From contig NZ_JAGGOK010000012.1 in NCBI RefSeq assembly GCF_018614615.1, positions 124,001 to 188,000 on the forward strand: a DNA stretch of 64,000 bases, read 5' to 3'. Numbering within the stretch: the stretch's first letter is position 1; the number at the start of each line of letters is the position of its first letter. This DNA comes from Streptomyces sp. ISL-100 (GTDB lineage Bacteria > Actinomycetota > Actinomycetes > Streptomycetales > Streptomycetaceae). The notes below the pieces were generated by a model. It was not told the origin of the DNA and made no database searches. It saw only the letters and a list, made by a program, of their open reading frames with translations. The translations under genes were made by a program, and so were the position numbers. Positions 26,802 through 36,170 of the stretch are shown in pieces.

Positions 26802-27049
26802 GCCTCCCCGACCGCAAGCAGGACGAGGTGCGGCGGATGCTGGAGGGAGCGCACCCGCCGGTCCCCGCGGACCTGGGCCCGCACGCCGCCGAGCGCGGCG
26901 CGCGCCTGCTGCGCCGCCGGACGCTCGCGCGGCGGCTGATGTGGGTGCTGTTCGCGCTGGCGGTGGTGGCGTTCATGGTGTGGGCGGCGGTGGAGCAACC
27001 GTGGGTGGCGCCGCCGACGGAGATAGCACCGCCGCTGGAGGGCTGGTAG
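26798..27049 (+). CDS. Small single-pass membrane protein coupled to the sigma-like gene
   Basis: An 83-residue protein starting at GTG 26798, which overlaps the preceding TGA. A charged N-terminal region (residues 1-44) precedes one membrane helix at about 46-65 (RRLMWVLFALAVVAFMVWAA), and a short Pro-rich outside tail follows. No HxxxCxxC motif is seen. It could tether or modulate the sigma-like protein; this is inference from coupling only. Confidence 0.75.
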   Translation: MSLPDRKQDEVRRMLEGAHPPVPADLGPHAAERGARLLRRRTLARRLMWVLFALAVVAFMVWAAVEQPWVAPPTEIAPPLEGW

Positions 27050-27094
27050 TGGCCGTGGGGTGGGGGTGCGGTGCGAGTGCGGGTTGCCTGCGGC

Positions 27095-27268
27095 GCTGTC
27101 CCCTGCCCGCCCCTTGCCGAAGCTGGGGGCACCACCCAGCCCCTCCGGCGTTTGAGGAGCGGGGTCCGGGCAGCGCCCCTCACGCGGCGGAGCCGCACAG
27201 TGTCACAGCGGGAAGGGGCTGGTCGGGAAAGCGCCGCAGGCAACCCGCACCCACCCGGCGGGGCCAGG
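27095..27268. repeat. REP-like dispersed repeat, copy 4
   Basis: Contains CCCAGCCCCTCCGGCGTTTG and the following GAGGAGCGGGGTCCGGGC, then a GGGAAGGGGCTGG part like copies 1 and 2. It occupies most of the 220-base gap between convergent stops at 27049 and 27270. Confidence 0.75.
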
Positions 27269-27269
27269 G

Positions 27270-28415
27270 TCAGCCCAGCATCTGCTTCAGGTCGGCCAGC
27301 AGGTCGTCGCCCGACTCGATGCCCACCGACAACCGCACCAGATCCCCCGGCACCTCCAGCGCAGACCCCGCCGCCGACGCGTGCGTCATCCGCCCCGGGT
27401 GCTCGATCAGCGACTCCACACCACCCAGCGACTCACCCAGCGTGAAGAGCTGAGCCCGGTTGCAGACCTCGACCGCCGCCTCCTCGCCGCCCTCGACGCG
27501 GAACGACACCATCCCGCCGAACGCCTTCATCTGCTTGGCCGCGGTCTCGTGTCCGGGGTGCTCCGGCAGCCCCGGGTACAGGACCTGAGTGACGCGAGCG
27601 TGCCGCGTCAGCATGTCCGCGACGCGCGTGGCGTTCTCGCTGTGGCGGTCCATCCGCACCGCGAGCGTCTTGATGCCGCGCAGCACGAGCCACGCGTCGA
27701 AGGGCCCGGCGACCGCGCCCATCGCGTTCTGGTGGTACGTCAGCTCCTCACCCAGCGCCGCGTCGTTGACGATCAGCGCGCCGCCGACGACGTCCGAGTG
27801 CCCGCCCATGTACTTCGTCGTCGAGTGCACGACGACATCCGCGCCGAGCGCGAGCGGCTGCTGGAGGTAGGGGCTCGCGAAGGTGTTGTCGACGACCAGC
27901 CGGACGCCGGCCGCCCGCGCGATACCCGCGAGCGCCTGGATGTCGCTGATGCCGAGGAGCGGGTTCGAGGGGGTCTCGACCCAGATCACCTTGGTCTGCG
28001 GGGTGAGGGCCGCGCGTACCGCGTCCGGGTCGGAGGTGTCGGCGACCGAGAAGGTCACGCCCCACCGCGAGACGACCTTGGCGAAGAGCCGGAAGGTGCC
28101 GCCGTACGCGTCGTTCGGGATGACCACGTGGTCCCCGGGGCTCAGCAGGGTCCTCAGCAGGCAGTCCTCCGCCGCGAGGCCCGACGCGAAGGCCAGCCCG
28201 AGGCTGCCGCCTTCCAGTGCCGCCAGGTTCTCCTCCAGGGCGGTGCGGGTCGGGTTGGCGCTGCGGCTGTACTCGTAGCCGCCGCGCAGGCCGCCCACGC
28301 CGTCCTGCTTGTACGTGGACACCTGATAGATCGGCGGTACGACCGCGCCTGTGAGGGGGTCCGCGGTGTTACCGGCGTGGATCGCAAGGGTCTCGAAGCT
28401 GTGGTCATCGCTCAT
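27270..28415 (-). CDS. metB: Cystathionine gamma-synthase
   Basis: Joins cysteine with an activated homoserine ester to give cystathionine, in methionine synthesis/transsulfuration. The 381-residue PLP enzyme has the lysine in HSTTKYMGGHSDVVGG (Lys201), the YSRSANPTR motif (about 49-57), DNTFASPY and the C-terminal LGESLGGVESL substrate loop. The last motif also occurs in cystathionine gamma-lyases, so the direction cannot be fixed from sequence. Start ATG 28415; TACGCT lies eight bases upstream. Confidence 0.92.
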   Translation of the reverse strand: MSDDHSFETLAIHAGNTADPLTGAVVPPIYQVSTYKQDGVGGLRGGYEYSRSANPTRTALEENLAALEGGSLGLAFASGLAAEDCLLRTLLSPGDHVVIPNDAYGGTFRLFAKVVSRWGVTFSVADTSDPDAVRAALTPQTKVIWVETPSNPLLGISDIQALAGIARAAGVRLVVDNTFASPYLQQPLALGADVVVHSTTKYMGGHSDVVGGALIVNDAALGEELTYHQNAMGAVAGPFDAWLVLRGIKTLAVRMDRHSENATRVADMLTRHARVTQVLYPGLPEHPGHETAAKQMKAFGGMVSFRVEGGEEAAVEVCNRAQLFTLGESLGGVESLIEHPGRMTHASAAGSALEVPGDLVRLSVGIESGDDLLADLKQMLG

Positions 28416-28485
28416 GGGAAACGAGCGTAGTTCGTCGGCGCCCCCGTCACTCCCCGGCCCTTCGGAGCGTCCCGCCGCCGTCCGG

Positions 28486-28491
28486 GACAAT
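28486..28491 (+). promoter_or_regulatory. -10 box (GACAAT), leaderless start
   Basis: GACAAT lies six bases before ATG 28498. Same arrangement as at 5417. Confidence 0.45.
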
Positions 28492-28497
28492 GGAGCC

Positions 28498-29604
28498 ATG
28501 GAGATTCTCTGGTTCCTGATCGCTCTGTGCATGCTGGCGGCGGTCATCGGCCCTGTCGTGCTGCGCAGGCGCGCCGGCGGCATCCGCCTGGTCGCGCCCG
28601 GCTCCCCCGACGCCGCCGACCCGGCCGACTACGGCTTCGTACGCCAGGAGCTGCTCGACGTCCGGATGCCGGGCCCGGACCAGGACCTGGAAGACGTACT
28701 GGAAGTGGTGCAGCGCTCCGAGGACTGGCGGGCCGCCGCGCAGCTGCTGGCCGGGACGCCCAAGGACGGCGAGGTGCGCTGGCAGCGCGTGCAGGCGTTC
28801 GCCGGGGCGGCGTCGCTGGAGCTGGCGCAGAAGCCCGGCGAGGGCGGGCGCTGGCTGCGGTCGTGGCGCGCCGAGGCACCCAAGGACGCGGGCGGCGCGC
28901 AGGTGCACGCCGAGTTCCTGGTGCAGCAGGCGTGGCGTACGTCGACGCCGGGCACGGACGACTTCCGGATCATCCTGGAGGAGGCCCGTACGGTGTGCGG
29001 CGAGGCGGCGCTTCTCGCGCCGGGCGACCCCGTTCCGTACATCACCGAACTGGCTGTCGCGCGCGGACTGGCCTACCCGGAGGCCGAGTTCGACCAGCTG
29101 TGGGCGAAGATCCTGGACCGCGCCCCGACCCACATGGGCGCGCATCTCGCCGCGCTGAGCTACCGCAGCGAGAACTGGCACGGCTCGCGCGAGGCCGCCG
29201 ACGCCTTCGCGACCGCGGCCGCCGCCCGCGCGCCGCAGGGCTCTCTGCTCGCGGCGCTGCCCCTGTTCGCGGTGTACGAGCACCTGCCCGAGGTGAACCT
29301 CGTGCGCGGTTTCTACCAGAGCGCCGTGGTGACGAGGGCGATGGAGGGCGCGCTCTACGCGGTGCACGCCGCACGCCCCGACGACCCGATGCTGGCGCAC
29401 GTACGGCACCTGCTGATCCTCTTCCTCGTACGCGCCGAACGCTGGTCGGAGGCCATGGACCAGCTGCGGCACGTGGACGGTCACGTCGGCGCGCTCCCCT
29501 GGACGCACAGCCCCGACCCGGCGGCGGACTACGCGGTGTACCGGGCGCTGGCGGTCGCCGGGTACGAGGCGAACGGCGGCAGCCCGGCGACGTTGAGGGG
29601 GTGA
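28498..29604 (+). CDS. Membrane-anchored TPR-like protein, copy A
   Basis: A 368-residue protein with an N-terminal membrane helix (residues 2-21), a short linker, and an all-helical Ala/Leu/Arg-rich domain that looks like irregular TPR or HEAT hairpins. It shares many positions with the protein at 32034, for example [14 protein letters not shown] versus RWLRTWRAERPRDA, and [19 protein letters not shown] versus AARGLGLSHDEFRQLWAEL. Function is unknown. It may scaffold proteins at the inner membrane face. Confidence 0.82.
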   Translation: MEILWFLIALCMLAAVIGPVVLRRRAGGIRLVAPGSPDAADPADYGFVRQELLDVRMPGPDQDLEDVLEVVQRSEDWRAAAQLLAGTPKDGEVRWQRVQAFAGAASLELAQKPGEGGRWLRSWRAEAPKDAGGAQVHAEFLVQQAWRTSTPGTDDFRIILEEARTVCGEAALLAPGDPVPYITELAVARGLAYPEAEFDQLWAKILDRAPTHMGAHLAALSYRSENWHGSREAADAFATAAAARAPQGSLLAALPLFAVYEHLPEVNLVRGFYQSAVVTRAMEGALYAVHAARPDDPMLAHVRHLLILFLVRAERWSEAMDQLRHVDGHVGALPWTHSPDPAADYAVYRALAVAGYEANGGSPATLRG

Positions 29605-29726
29605 CGCGCTGAGCGCCGGCGGTCTGCCCCTGCGGCGGTGGCGGGCGCGGCGCAGGCGGCACGACGGCGGAAGCGGCGCTGAGAGGGGGCGGAGGGCGAG
29701 GGGGCAGGCAGCGCGCCCGGTTTTGC

Positions 29727-29752
29727 GGAATCCTCGGCCGCCTCCGCGCGTT
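29727..29752 (+). promoter_or_regulatory. Sigma-R-type promoter of msrA
   Basis: GGAAT (29727-29731) and GTT (29750-29752) are separated by exactly 18 bases, the full consensus of the Streptomyces thiol-stress sigma factor SigR, 36 bases before ATG 29788. Confidence 0.75.
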
Positions 29753-29787
29753 GACCCTAGGCGCAGACCGTCCAGGAGGAGATCCGC

Positions 29788-30450
29788 ATGATGTTCGGCC
29801 GTACCCCCCAGCTCCCCACCCCGGAGCAGGCCCTGAAGGGCCGCCCGACCCCGGAGTTCGAGGTCCCTTCCCGGCACACGGTCCTGGGCAATCCTCTCCT
29901 GGGCCCGTACCCCGAGGGCCTGGAGATCGCCGACTTCGGCATGGGCTGTTTCTGGGGCGCGGAACGCAAGTTCTGGCAGACGGAGGGCGTCTGGACGACG
30001 CTCGTCGGCTACCAGGGCGGCTACACCGAGAACCCGGCGTACGAGGAGGCATGCTCGGGCCTGACGGGCCACACGGAGGCGGCGCGAGTCGTCTTCGGCC
30101 CTTCCGTCGTCTCGTACGAGCAGCTGCTGAAGGTCTTCTGGGAGAACCACAACCCGACCCAGGGCTTCCGCCAGGGCAACGACGTGGGCACGCAGTACCG
30201 CTCGGCGATCTACACCCACTCCCCCGCCCAGGCGGCGGCCGCGGAGGCGTCCCGCGAGGCGTACCAGAAGGTGCTGACCGCCACGGGCCACGGCACGATC
30301 ACGACGGAGATCCTCCCGGCGGACACCCGCCCCTTCTGGCCGGCGGAGCCGTACCACCAGCAGTACCTCGACAAGAACCCGGCGGGCTACTGCGGTATCG
30401 GCGGGACGGGCGTTTCCTGCCCGATCGGCGTGGCGAAGGCGAACGGCTGA
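29788..30450 (+). CDS. msrA: Peptide-methionine (S)-S-oxide reductase
   Basis: Reduces the S-epimer of methionine sulfoxide in proteins, using thioredoxin. A 220-residue cytosolic enzyme with catalytic Cys54 in [10 protein letters not shown], the [18 protein letters not shown] segment, and C-terminal resolving cysteines ([12 protein letters not shown]). AGGAGGAG precedes ATG 29788. The sigma-R-type promoter fits its oxidative-stress role. Confidence 0.96.
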   Translation: MMFGRTPQLPTPEQALKGRPTPEFEVPSRHTVLGNPLLGPYPEGLEIADFGMGCFWGAERKFWQTEGVWTTLVGYQGGYTENPAYEEACSGLTGHTEAARVVFGPSVVSYEQLLKVFWENHNPTQGFRQGNDVGTQYRSAIYTHSPAQAAAAEASREAYQKVLTATGHGTITTEILPADTRPFWPAEPYHQQYLDKNPAGYCGIGGTGVSCPIGVAKANG

Positions 30451-30846
30451 GCAGGGGTGTGTACGGGGTGTACGGCTGAGTAGGGCTGTGGGAGTGTGCG
30501 GCTGCCCGGTCGTCTTCCTCATCGCCCAGCCGCCGCGGCTGCGGCCGGTGGGTCAGGGGTGGCGACCCGAGGCTCGAAGGGCGGCCGCATGCCGGAGCAG
30601 GTCCTCGACTTCGAGGGGGGCTCTCTCCAGCTCGGCGATCCACCGGCAGCGACACGCCAGCCACTCCCCGAGCCGTCCCCGTAGGCTCCCCCCCGGGGGC
30701 GGGCGGGCCTCCGGCGCCACCCTCCGAAAAGGCGGCCCCGTCGCAGATGCGATCAACGCCCCGGGGCCGCTCGAAGCCACCCTCCCCGCTCACGCCCCCG
30801 CACGATCCTGTGCCCCGCTGAGCGATATGACTGGTAGACAGCGGTA
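30451..30846. other. Gap without a supported gene
   Basis: About 400 bases between msrA and the next gene. It begins with imperfect GTGTACGG repeats. An antisense frame (30553-30780) ends with a plausible helical stretch (WIAELERAPLEVEDLLRHAA), but its upstream part is Pro/Gly-rich and start-less. It may be a gene relic; no promoter or RNA is evident. Confidence 0.5.
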
Positions 30847-31287
30847 ATGACCTACTACGCAGACTTGACGCCCTACACCTATGACACCGACGAATCCGCG
30901 ACGCGAGAAGCAGCCGCGCCAGTCGGCGGCTCTCACGACTCTCGCGACTTTCGTGGGCTTCCGCAGGTCAATGTGGGCTGGCTCGCGCGTGTCAGGCCGT
31001 ACGCCAAAGGTGATCCTTCTCCGCAACTGGTGGAAACGCTCAAGCAGATGCAACGCACTCACCGCGTCCAGCAGACCCGCGGCTACCACTTCTGCCCCTG
31101 GTGCGCCGCAAGGCTCCTCGGCCTCCTCGGCGCGCGAGACAACTGCCCTCGCGGCAGCGCCGAGATACGAGTCATCGGTGAGGGCGTCGTCTATGCCGCG
31201 CCGGAGCTGATCGCCCATTACGTCGAAGCCCACAACTACGCACCACCGGCCGAATTCGTCCGAGCGGTCCTGGCGTCCAGAGCCTGA
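30847..31287 (+). CDS. Conserved hypothetical protein (DUF7919-like)
   Basis: A 146-residue soluble protein starting MTYYADLTPYTYD, a beginning I associate with a Streptomyces family annotated as DUF7919. It contains YHFCPWC (about residues 80-86), a possible metal or redox Cys pair, and lacks membrane segments. GC3 is lower than in core genes, in keeping with the accessory setting. Function is unknown. Confidence 0.7.
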   Translation: MTYYADLTPYTYDTDESATREAAAPVGGSHDSRDFRGLPQVNVGWLARVRPYAKGDPSPQLVETLKQMQRTHRVQQTRGYHFCPWCAARLLGLLGARDNCPRGSAEIRVIGEGVVYAAPELIAHYVEAHNYAPPAEFVRAVLASRA

Positions 31288-31358
31288 CTCCCCCTAACCG
31301 CCAAACCCCACCCCCTTATTCGGTGGTGGCGAGCGGCTCCGCACACCACGATCAGAAG

Positions 31359-31982
31359 ATGCGCAGCATATTTCTCGAGACCGAGCGGCTCGTCCTTCGT
31401 GCGTTCGGTGAGGCCGAGGCCGAGGACGAAGACCAAGACAGCGACATCGATCGGCTCGTCGCCCTCGACAGTGATCCCGAAGTCATGCGCTTCATCAACG
31501 GAGGGCGGCCCACCTCCCGCGCATTCGTCATCGAGCGCGTACTGCCGCAGCTGACGCACGACTATCCCTGCATCGGAACCCGCGGCTTCTGGGCCGCCGA
31601 GGAAAAAGCGACGGGAGCGTTCCTCGGCTGGTTCGAGTTCCGGCCGCTCGCCGACGACAGCGCCGATGTCGTCGAGCTCGGGTACCGGCTCGGCCGGGCG
31701 GCCTGGGGGCGCGGCTACGCCACCGAAGGAGCTCGCGCCCTGATCGAGAAGGGGTTCACCGACCTCGGCGTGCAAAGAGTGACTGCGGACACCATGTACG
31801 TCAACTCCCGTTCCCGGCGCGTGATGGAGAAGGCGGGCCTCCTCTTCGTACGCCGCTGGTTCGGGGAGTGGCCCGACAGCATCGACGGCTGGGAGCAAGG
31901 GGACGTTGCGTACGCGCTGGAACGCAGCCAGTGGACGGGTGGCCCGACCCACACCCGCCACCCCACCTACCGAGTCCGGTAA
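31359..31982 (+). CDS. GNAT acetyltransferase (RimJ/RimL-like)
   Basis: A 207-residue N-acetyltransferase. It begins with the typical LETERLVLRAF strand, has the acetyl-CoA motif GYRLGRAAWGRGYATEGA, and the terminal N-x-x-S-x-x-V-x-E-K-x-G pattern (NSRSRRVMEKAGL). Likely substrate is an amino group of a protein or small molecule. ATG 31359 is favoured over GTG 31323 because similarity starts there; no good ribosome-binding site is visible. Confidence 0.82.
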   Translation: MRSIFLETERLVLRAFGEAEAEDEDQDSDIDRLVALDSDPEVMRFINGGRPTSRAFVIERVLPQLTHDYPCIGTRGFWAAEEKATGAFLGWFEFRPLADDSADVVELGYRLGRAAWGRGYATEGARALIEKGFTDLGVQRVTADTMYVNSRSRRVMEKAGLLFVRRWFGEWPDSIDGWEQGDVAYALERSQWTGGPTHTRHPTYRVR

Positions 31983-32033
31983 TTCTCCAGCCCGTGTACG
32001 TACCGTGACCCTGACCAGGGATTATTACGTCCC

Positions 32034-33104
32034 GTGTTCACGAACCTCGTCACCGCCGTCGGCCTGGCCGCTCTCGCCTGGGCGCTCGTCCATGTCGCCC
32101 GCCTCGCCCTCCGCAACCAGCAGGCCAAGCGCTTCGACGCCACCGCCTACGGCCTCGTCCCCCGCGATCAACTCGACAACCGGCGCGCCGGCCCGCCCCG
32201 CGACGAGCCCGCGCTTCGAATCGCCCTCGACGCCGCCTGCCAGGGCGATTGGGAGCCCGCCTCCGGCCTGTTGGCCGCAGCCTCGGACGACAAGGCATGG
32301 GAGACGCGCTGGCGGCTCGTCGAAGTCTTCGCGGACGTCGCCGTCGAGGACGAGCGCTGGCTGCGGACCTGGCGCGCCGAGCGGCCGCGGGACGCGGACG
32401 CCGTGGTCGTACACGCGCACGCGCTCCTCCTGCGCGCCTGGGCGGCGCGCGGTGCGAAGTACGCCGGGCAGACCTCGGACGGCCGGATGGCACTCTTCGC
32501 CGAGCTGCTGCCGACCGCGATGTACGCCGCCCAGGAGGCCGCCAGGCTGGCGCCGCGCGACCCCTGCCCGTGGATCACGATGGTCGCCGCCGCGCGCGGA
32601 CTCGGGCTCTCGCACGACGAGTTCCGGCAGCTGTGGGCCGAACTCACCGCTCGCGCGCCGCAGCATTACGACGCACACTGGCAGGCCCTCCAGTACTGGT
32701 CCCAGAAGTGGTACGGCTCCCACAAGCTGATGTTCAAGTTCGCCAAGGAGGCGGCCGCGTCGGCGCCCGCCAACAGCCTGCTCTCCGCCATCTGCCTGCA
32801 CGCCGTCCACGAGGCCGTGCTCCAGGAGGGCGACCAGGCCTACCGCACCTGGGTCACCAAGCCGATGCTCGCCCGGATCCAGGCCGATCTGGCCCAGGCA
32901 GAGCCCGACGATCCCCGGCTGCCCCCGATACGACACCTCCTCGCCGCGACCCTCGTGAAGACCGGGCGCTACGCCGAAGCCCTGGCGCAGTTCCGGCTGA
33001 TCGGCGGCTGGTGCGGAGCCGCCCCGTGGACCGACGCCAACGACCCCACGCCGGCCTTCGATCACGCCCGTGGCCTCGCCGCGCTGGGATCCGGCCGCCC
33101 GTGA
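32034..33104 (+). CDS. Membrane-anchored TPR-like protein, copy B
   Basis: A 356-residue paralogue of the protein at 28498. N-terminal helix at about residues 4-22 (LVTAVGLAALAWALVHVARLA), then the same helical domain, ending in WCGAAPWTDANDPTPAFDHARGLA, which aligns with [24 protein letters not shown] of copy A. Start GTG 32034 without an obvious ribosome-binding site. Function is unknown. Confidence 0.82.
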   Translation: MFTNLVTAVGLAALAWALVHVARLALRNQQAKRFDATAYGLVPRDQLDNRRAGPPRDEPALRIALDAACQGDWEPASGLLAAASDDKAWETRWRLVEVFADVAVEDERWLRTWRAERPRDADAVVVHAHALLLRAWAARGAKYAGQTSDGRMALFAELLPTAMYAAQEAARLAPRDPCPWITMVAAARGLGLSHDEFRQLWAELTARAPQHYDAHWQALQYWSQKWYGSHKLMFKFAKEAAASAPANSLLSAICLHAVHEAVLQEGDQAYRTWVTKPMLARIQADLAQAEPDDPRLPPIRHLLAATLVKTGRYAEALAQFRLIGGWCGAAPWTDANDPTPAFDHARGLAALGSGRP

Positions 33105-33143
33105 GGAGCGGCAGACGAGGACGGTCCCCCCGTCATCCCGCAG

Positions 33144-33485
33144 TCATCCCGCTTGCTGCCGCATCCTCGCCGCCGTGTCCGCCGCGTCGTAACCTGGAGC
33201 GACGCCCTCAGCCAGGATCACGTCCCCGGTGATGTGCCTCGTACGCAGCGGCAGGATCTCCTGGTAGGCCTCGGAGTCGTACCAGTCGCGCGCCTTCTCG
33301 ATGTCCGGGAAGCCGATGATGACCAGGTAGCCGGGCCACTCCCCCTCAAGGACTTCAACCTCCGTCCCGTGGACCAGGAAGTGTCCCGCGAAGGGGGCGA
33401 GGGTGGCCTGGATCCGCTCCATGTACGTGAAGATGTCCTCGTGCTGGGCGGCGGCTCGCAGGTGACCGATGGCGTAGGCACTCAT
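33144..33485 (-). CDS. DUF1330 domain protein
   Basis: A 113-residue soluble protein with the ferredoxin-like dimeric alpha/beta-barrel pattern of DUF1330: SAYAIGHLRAA, GHFLVHGTEVEVLEGEWPG, and the signature ARDWYDSEAYQEILPLR. No enzymatic activity is established for the family. ATG 33485 with GGGGAGGA upstream on the minus strand. Confidence 0.88.
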   Translation of the reverse strand: MSAYAIGHLRAAAQHEDIFTYMERIQATLAPFAGHFLVHGTEVEVLEGEWPGYLVIIGFPDIEKARDWYDSEAYQEILPLRTRHITGDVILAEGVAPGYDAADTAARMRQQAG

Positions 33486-33599
33486 GGTGTTCCTCCCCGG
33501 GGAATCGCTGATGAGTCACATCCTTCCGGGGAGCATCACCACCGTCGATTACCGCTCAGGTAATGCGCCGGCCCAGCCCTTCGCAGACCGGATCGCAGT

Positions 33600-34679
33600 T
33601 CAGATCGTCGCCGTGTCGATCACGAAGCGGTAGCGCACATCGCTCGCCAGAACCCGCTCGTACGCCTCGTTGATCTCGTCCGCGCGGATCAGTTCGATCT
33701 CCGCGCCCAGCCCGTGCCGCGCACAGAAGTCGAGCATTTCCTGCGTCTCGGCGATACCGCCGATCATCGACCCGGCCAGCGTCTTGTTGCCGCCGATCAG
33801 CGAGAACATGTTGATCGAGTTGGGCTCCTCGGGGGCGCCCACGTTCACGAAGGCCCCGCCCACCTTGAGCAGGCTGAGATAGGCGTCCATGTCCAGCGGC
33901 GCGGAGACCGTCGAGACGATCAGGTCGAAGGAGCCTGCCAGTTCCTCGAAGGTCTTCGGGTCGCTGGTCGCGTAGAAGTGGTCGGCGCCGAGCTTCAGCC
34001 CGTCCTCCTTCTTGCGGAGGGTCTGGCTCAGTACGGTCACCTCGGCGCCCAGCGCCTCCGCGATCTTGACGCCCATGTGCCCGAGGCCGCCCAGGCCCAG
34101 GATCGCGACCTTCTTGCCGGGGCCCGCCTGCCAGTGCCTGAGCGGCGAGTAGAGGGTGATGCCGGCGCACAGCAGCGGCGCGGCGACGTCCAGGGAGAGG
34201 CCCTCCGGGATGCGGACCGCGTAGTCCTCGTCGACGACGAGGTGCGTGGAGTAGCCGCCGTACGTCGGCTCACCGTTCTTGTCGAGTGCGTTGTACGTAC
34301 CGGTCATGCCCTTGGTGCAGTGCTGCTCCTGGCCCGCCAGGCACGCCTCGCACGCGCGGCAGGAGTCGACGAAGCAGCCGACGCCCACCCGGTCACCGAC
34401 GGCGTACTTGCTGACGCCGGGGCCGGCCTCCGTGACGATGCCGGCGATCTCGTGACCCGGGACCATCGGGTAGATGCCCTCGCCCCAGCCGTCACGGACC
34501 TGGTGGATGTCGGAGTGGCAGATGCCCGCGTACTTGATCTCGATCAGCACGTCGTGCTCGCCGACCGGGCGGCGCGGTACGGAGATCTTCTCCAGCGGTG
34601 CCTTCGCGGAAGGGGCGGCGTATGCGGCGACAGAGGAGACAGAGGAGTCAGAAGACGCGGACGAAAGGGAAGTGGTCAT
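33600..34679 (-). CDS. Zinc-dependent alcohol dehydrogenase (CAD/YahK type)
   Basis: A 359-residue medium-chain NAD(P)-dependent alcohol dehydrogenase. Catalytic zinc ligands Cys54 (GICHSD), His76 and Glu77 (PGHE), structural zinc cysteines 107/110/113/121, and a GLGGLGHMG cofactor loop are present. The subfamily reduces aromatic and aliphatic aldehydes, usually with NADPH. The first 18 residues are a Ser/Thr-rich extension. The divergent XRE regulator 118 bases away is the likely controller. Confidence 0.9.
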   Translation of the reverse strand: MTTSLSSASSDSSVSSVAAYAAPSAKAPLEKISVPRRPVGEHDVLIEIKYAGICHSDIHQVRDGWGEGIYPMVPGHEIAGIVTEAGPGVSKYAVGDRVGVGCFVDSCRACEACLAGQEQHCTKGMTGTYNALDKNGEPTYGGYSTHLVVDEDYAVRIPEGLSLDVAAPLLCAGITLYSPLRHWQAGPGKKVAILGLGGLGHMGVKIAEALGAEVTVLSQTLRKKEDGLKLGADHFYATSDPKTFEELAGSFDLIVSTVSAPLDMDAYLSLLKVGGAFVNVGAPEEPNSINMFSLIGGNKTLAGSMIGGIAETQEMLDFCARHGLGAEIELIRADEINEAYERVLASDVRYRFVIDTATI

Positions 34680-34797
34680 GCCTAGAGGCTGCCTGAACTG
34701 CGGAGATCCACCCAGCCCCCTGTTGAGCGTACGTCTGCTGTGCGTACCACTGGCGGGGACAGGATCACCGTCGTACGACAGGTAATACTTGATTGCT

Positions 34798-35655
34798 ATG
34801 GACCAGCGCGCCGAACTGAGTGAGTTCCTCCGCTCCCGCCGTGCGCGGCTCAAGCCGGAGGACGTGGGCATGCCCGACTTCGGCAGGCACCGCCGCGTCC
34901 CCGGTCTGCGCCGCGAGGAGCTGGCGCAGCTGGCGGGGGTCTCGGTGGCGTACTACACGCGCCTTGAGCAGGGCAACGGCCGCAACGTGTCCATGGAGGT
35001 TCTGGACGCGATCGCCCGCGCCCTGCGGCTCTCCGACGCCGAGCGTGACCACCTCACCCACCTCGCCAAGCCGACGCAGAAGCGAAAGCGTTCTTCCATG
35101 CGGCCGCAGCGCCTGCGGCCCGGGATCCAGCAGCTGATGGACGCGATGGACGGCGTGCCCGCGTACGTCGTGGGGCGGCGTACCGATGTCCTCGGCTGGA
35201 ACCGCCTCGCCCGTGCGCTGCTCGGCGACTTCGCCGCGCTCCCCGCCGATGAGCGCAATTTCGCCCGCCTCCTCTTCCTGGACGACAACTTCCGGGGTGT
35301 GTACACCGACTGGGATCACAAAGCGTGCGAGGTCGTCAGCTATCTGCGGTTCGACGCCGGCTGCCATCCGGACGATCCGCTACTGTCCGCGCTGGTCGGT
35401 GAGCTGTCGGTGAAGAGCGAGGTGTTCAGGAGCCTGTGGGCCGCGCACCACGTGAAGGACAAGGGCCACGGCACCAAGCGTCTGCACCACCCCCTGGTGG
35501 GTGACCTGACGCTGGCGTACGAGACGCTGAGGCTGCCCGACGACCCGGAACAGTCCCTGGTCACCTTCCACGCGGAGCCCGGATCGCCGTCGGAGGCGTC
35601 CCTGCGGCTGCTGGCGAGCTGGGGGACGGACGTGAATGTAGAGGTACGTGGATGA
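34798..35655 (+). CDS. XRE family regulator with MmyB-like domain
   Basis: A 285-residue protein. Helix-turn-helix at about residues 38-60 ([23 protein letters not shown]), preceded by the [13 protein letters not shown] signature, and a MmyB-like C-terminal ligand domain (about 105-275) typical of actinobacterial aldehyde/lipid-responsive repressors. In the intergenic region GCGTAC occurs twice, 15 bases apart (around 34725-34747), as possible operator half-sites. It overlaps the acetyltransferase gene by ATGA. Confidence 0.88.
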   Translation: MDQRAELSEFLRSRRARLKPEDVGMPDFGRHRRVPGLRREELAQLAGVSVAYYTRLEQGNGRNVSMEVLDAIARALRLSDAERDHLTHLAKPTQKRKRSSMRPQRLRPGIQQLMDAMDGVPAYVVGRRTDVLGWNRLARALLGDFAALPADERNFARLLFLDDNFRGVYTDWDHKACEVVSYLRFDAGCHPDDPLLSALVGELSVKSEVFRSLWAAHHVKDKGHGTKRLHHPLVGDLTLAYETLRLPDDPEQSLVTFHAEPGSPSEASLRLLASWGTDVNVEVRG

Positions 35656-36116
35656 GTGACGCGCCAGTGACCCTGCGCCGGGCGGCCGGTGCCGACGACG
35701 CGGCCGCCGTTGCGGATGTCTGGCTGCGGTCGTACGACGCCGCGCTGCCCACGGTGAAGCGGGCACACAGCGACGACGGGGTGCGGGACTTCTTCCGGTA
35801 CGTCGTGGTGCCGGAGCAGGAGACGTGGGTGGCCGAGAGCGCCGGCGCCGTCGTCGGGATGATGGCGCTTGAGCCCGGCCGCATCGAGCAGCTGTACCTG
35901 GCGCCGGAGCACCGGGGGCGCGGGATCGGCGACCGCTTCGTACAGCTCGCGAAGGAACGGTCGCCCGGCGGCCTGGAGTTGTGGACCTTCCAGGTCAACA
36001 GCCCCGCCCACCGCTTCTACGAACGGCACGGCTTCCGCGAGGCCGAGCGGACGGACGGCTCGCGCAACAAGGAGCGCGAGCCGGACGTCCGCTACGTGTG
36101 GGTGCCGCAGAGCTGA
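35652..36116 (+). CDS. GNAT acetyltransferase
   Basis: A 154-residue N-acetyltransferase. LEPGRIEQLYLAPEHRGRGIGDRF holds the acetyl-CoA pyrophosphate loop RGRGIG, and NSPAHRFYERHGF is the terminal motif. The ATGA overlap shows co-translation with the XRE regulator. Substrate is unknown. Confidence 0.87.
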   Translation: MSDAPVTLRRAAGADDAAAVADVWLRSYDAALPTVKRAHSDDGVRDFFRYVVVPEQETWVAESAGAVVGMMALEPGRIEQLYLAPEHRGRGIGDRFVQLAKERSPGGLELWTFQVNSPAHRFYERHGFREAERTDGSRNKEREPDVRYVWVPQS

Positions 36117-36170
36117 TACGAACGCAGAGCTGATACGAAACCGGCGAAACTGGCGGAGCTGACGAAGCCG

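Noticed and set aside
28416..28583. N-terminal extension of metB to 28583
   Set aside because: The extra 56 residues are not family-like and overlap the promoter of the divergent gene; ATG 28415 fits the family start.
30553..30780. 75-codon minus-strand frame
   Set aside because: Only its last third looks protein-like and no start signal is present; recorded as a possible relic only.
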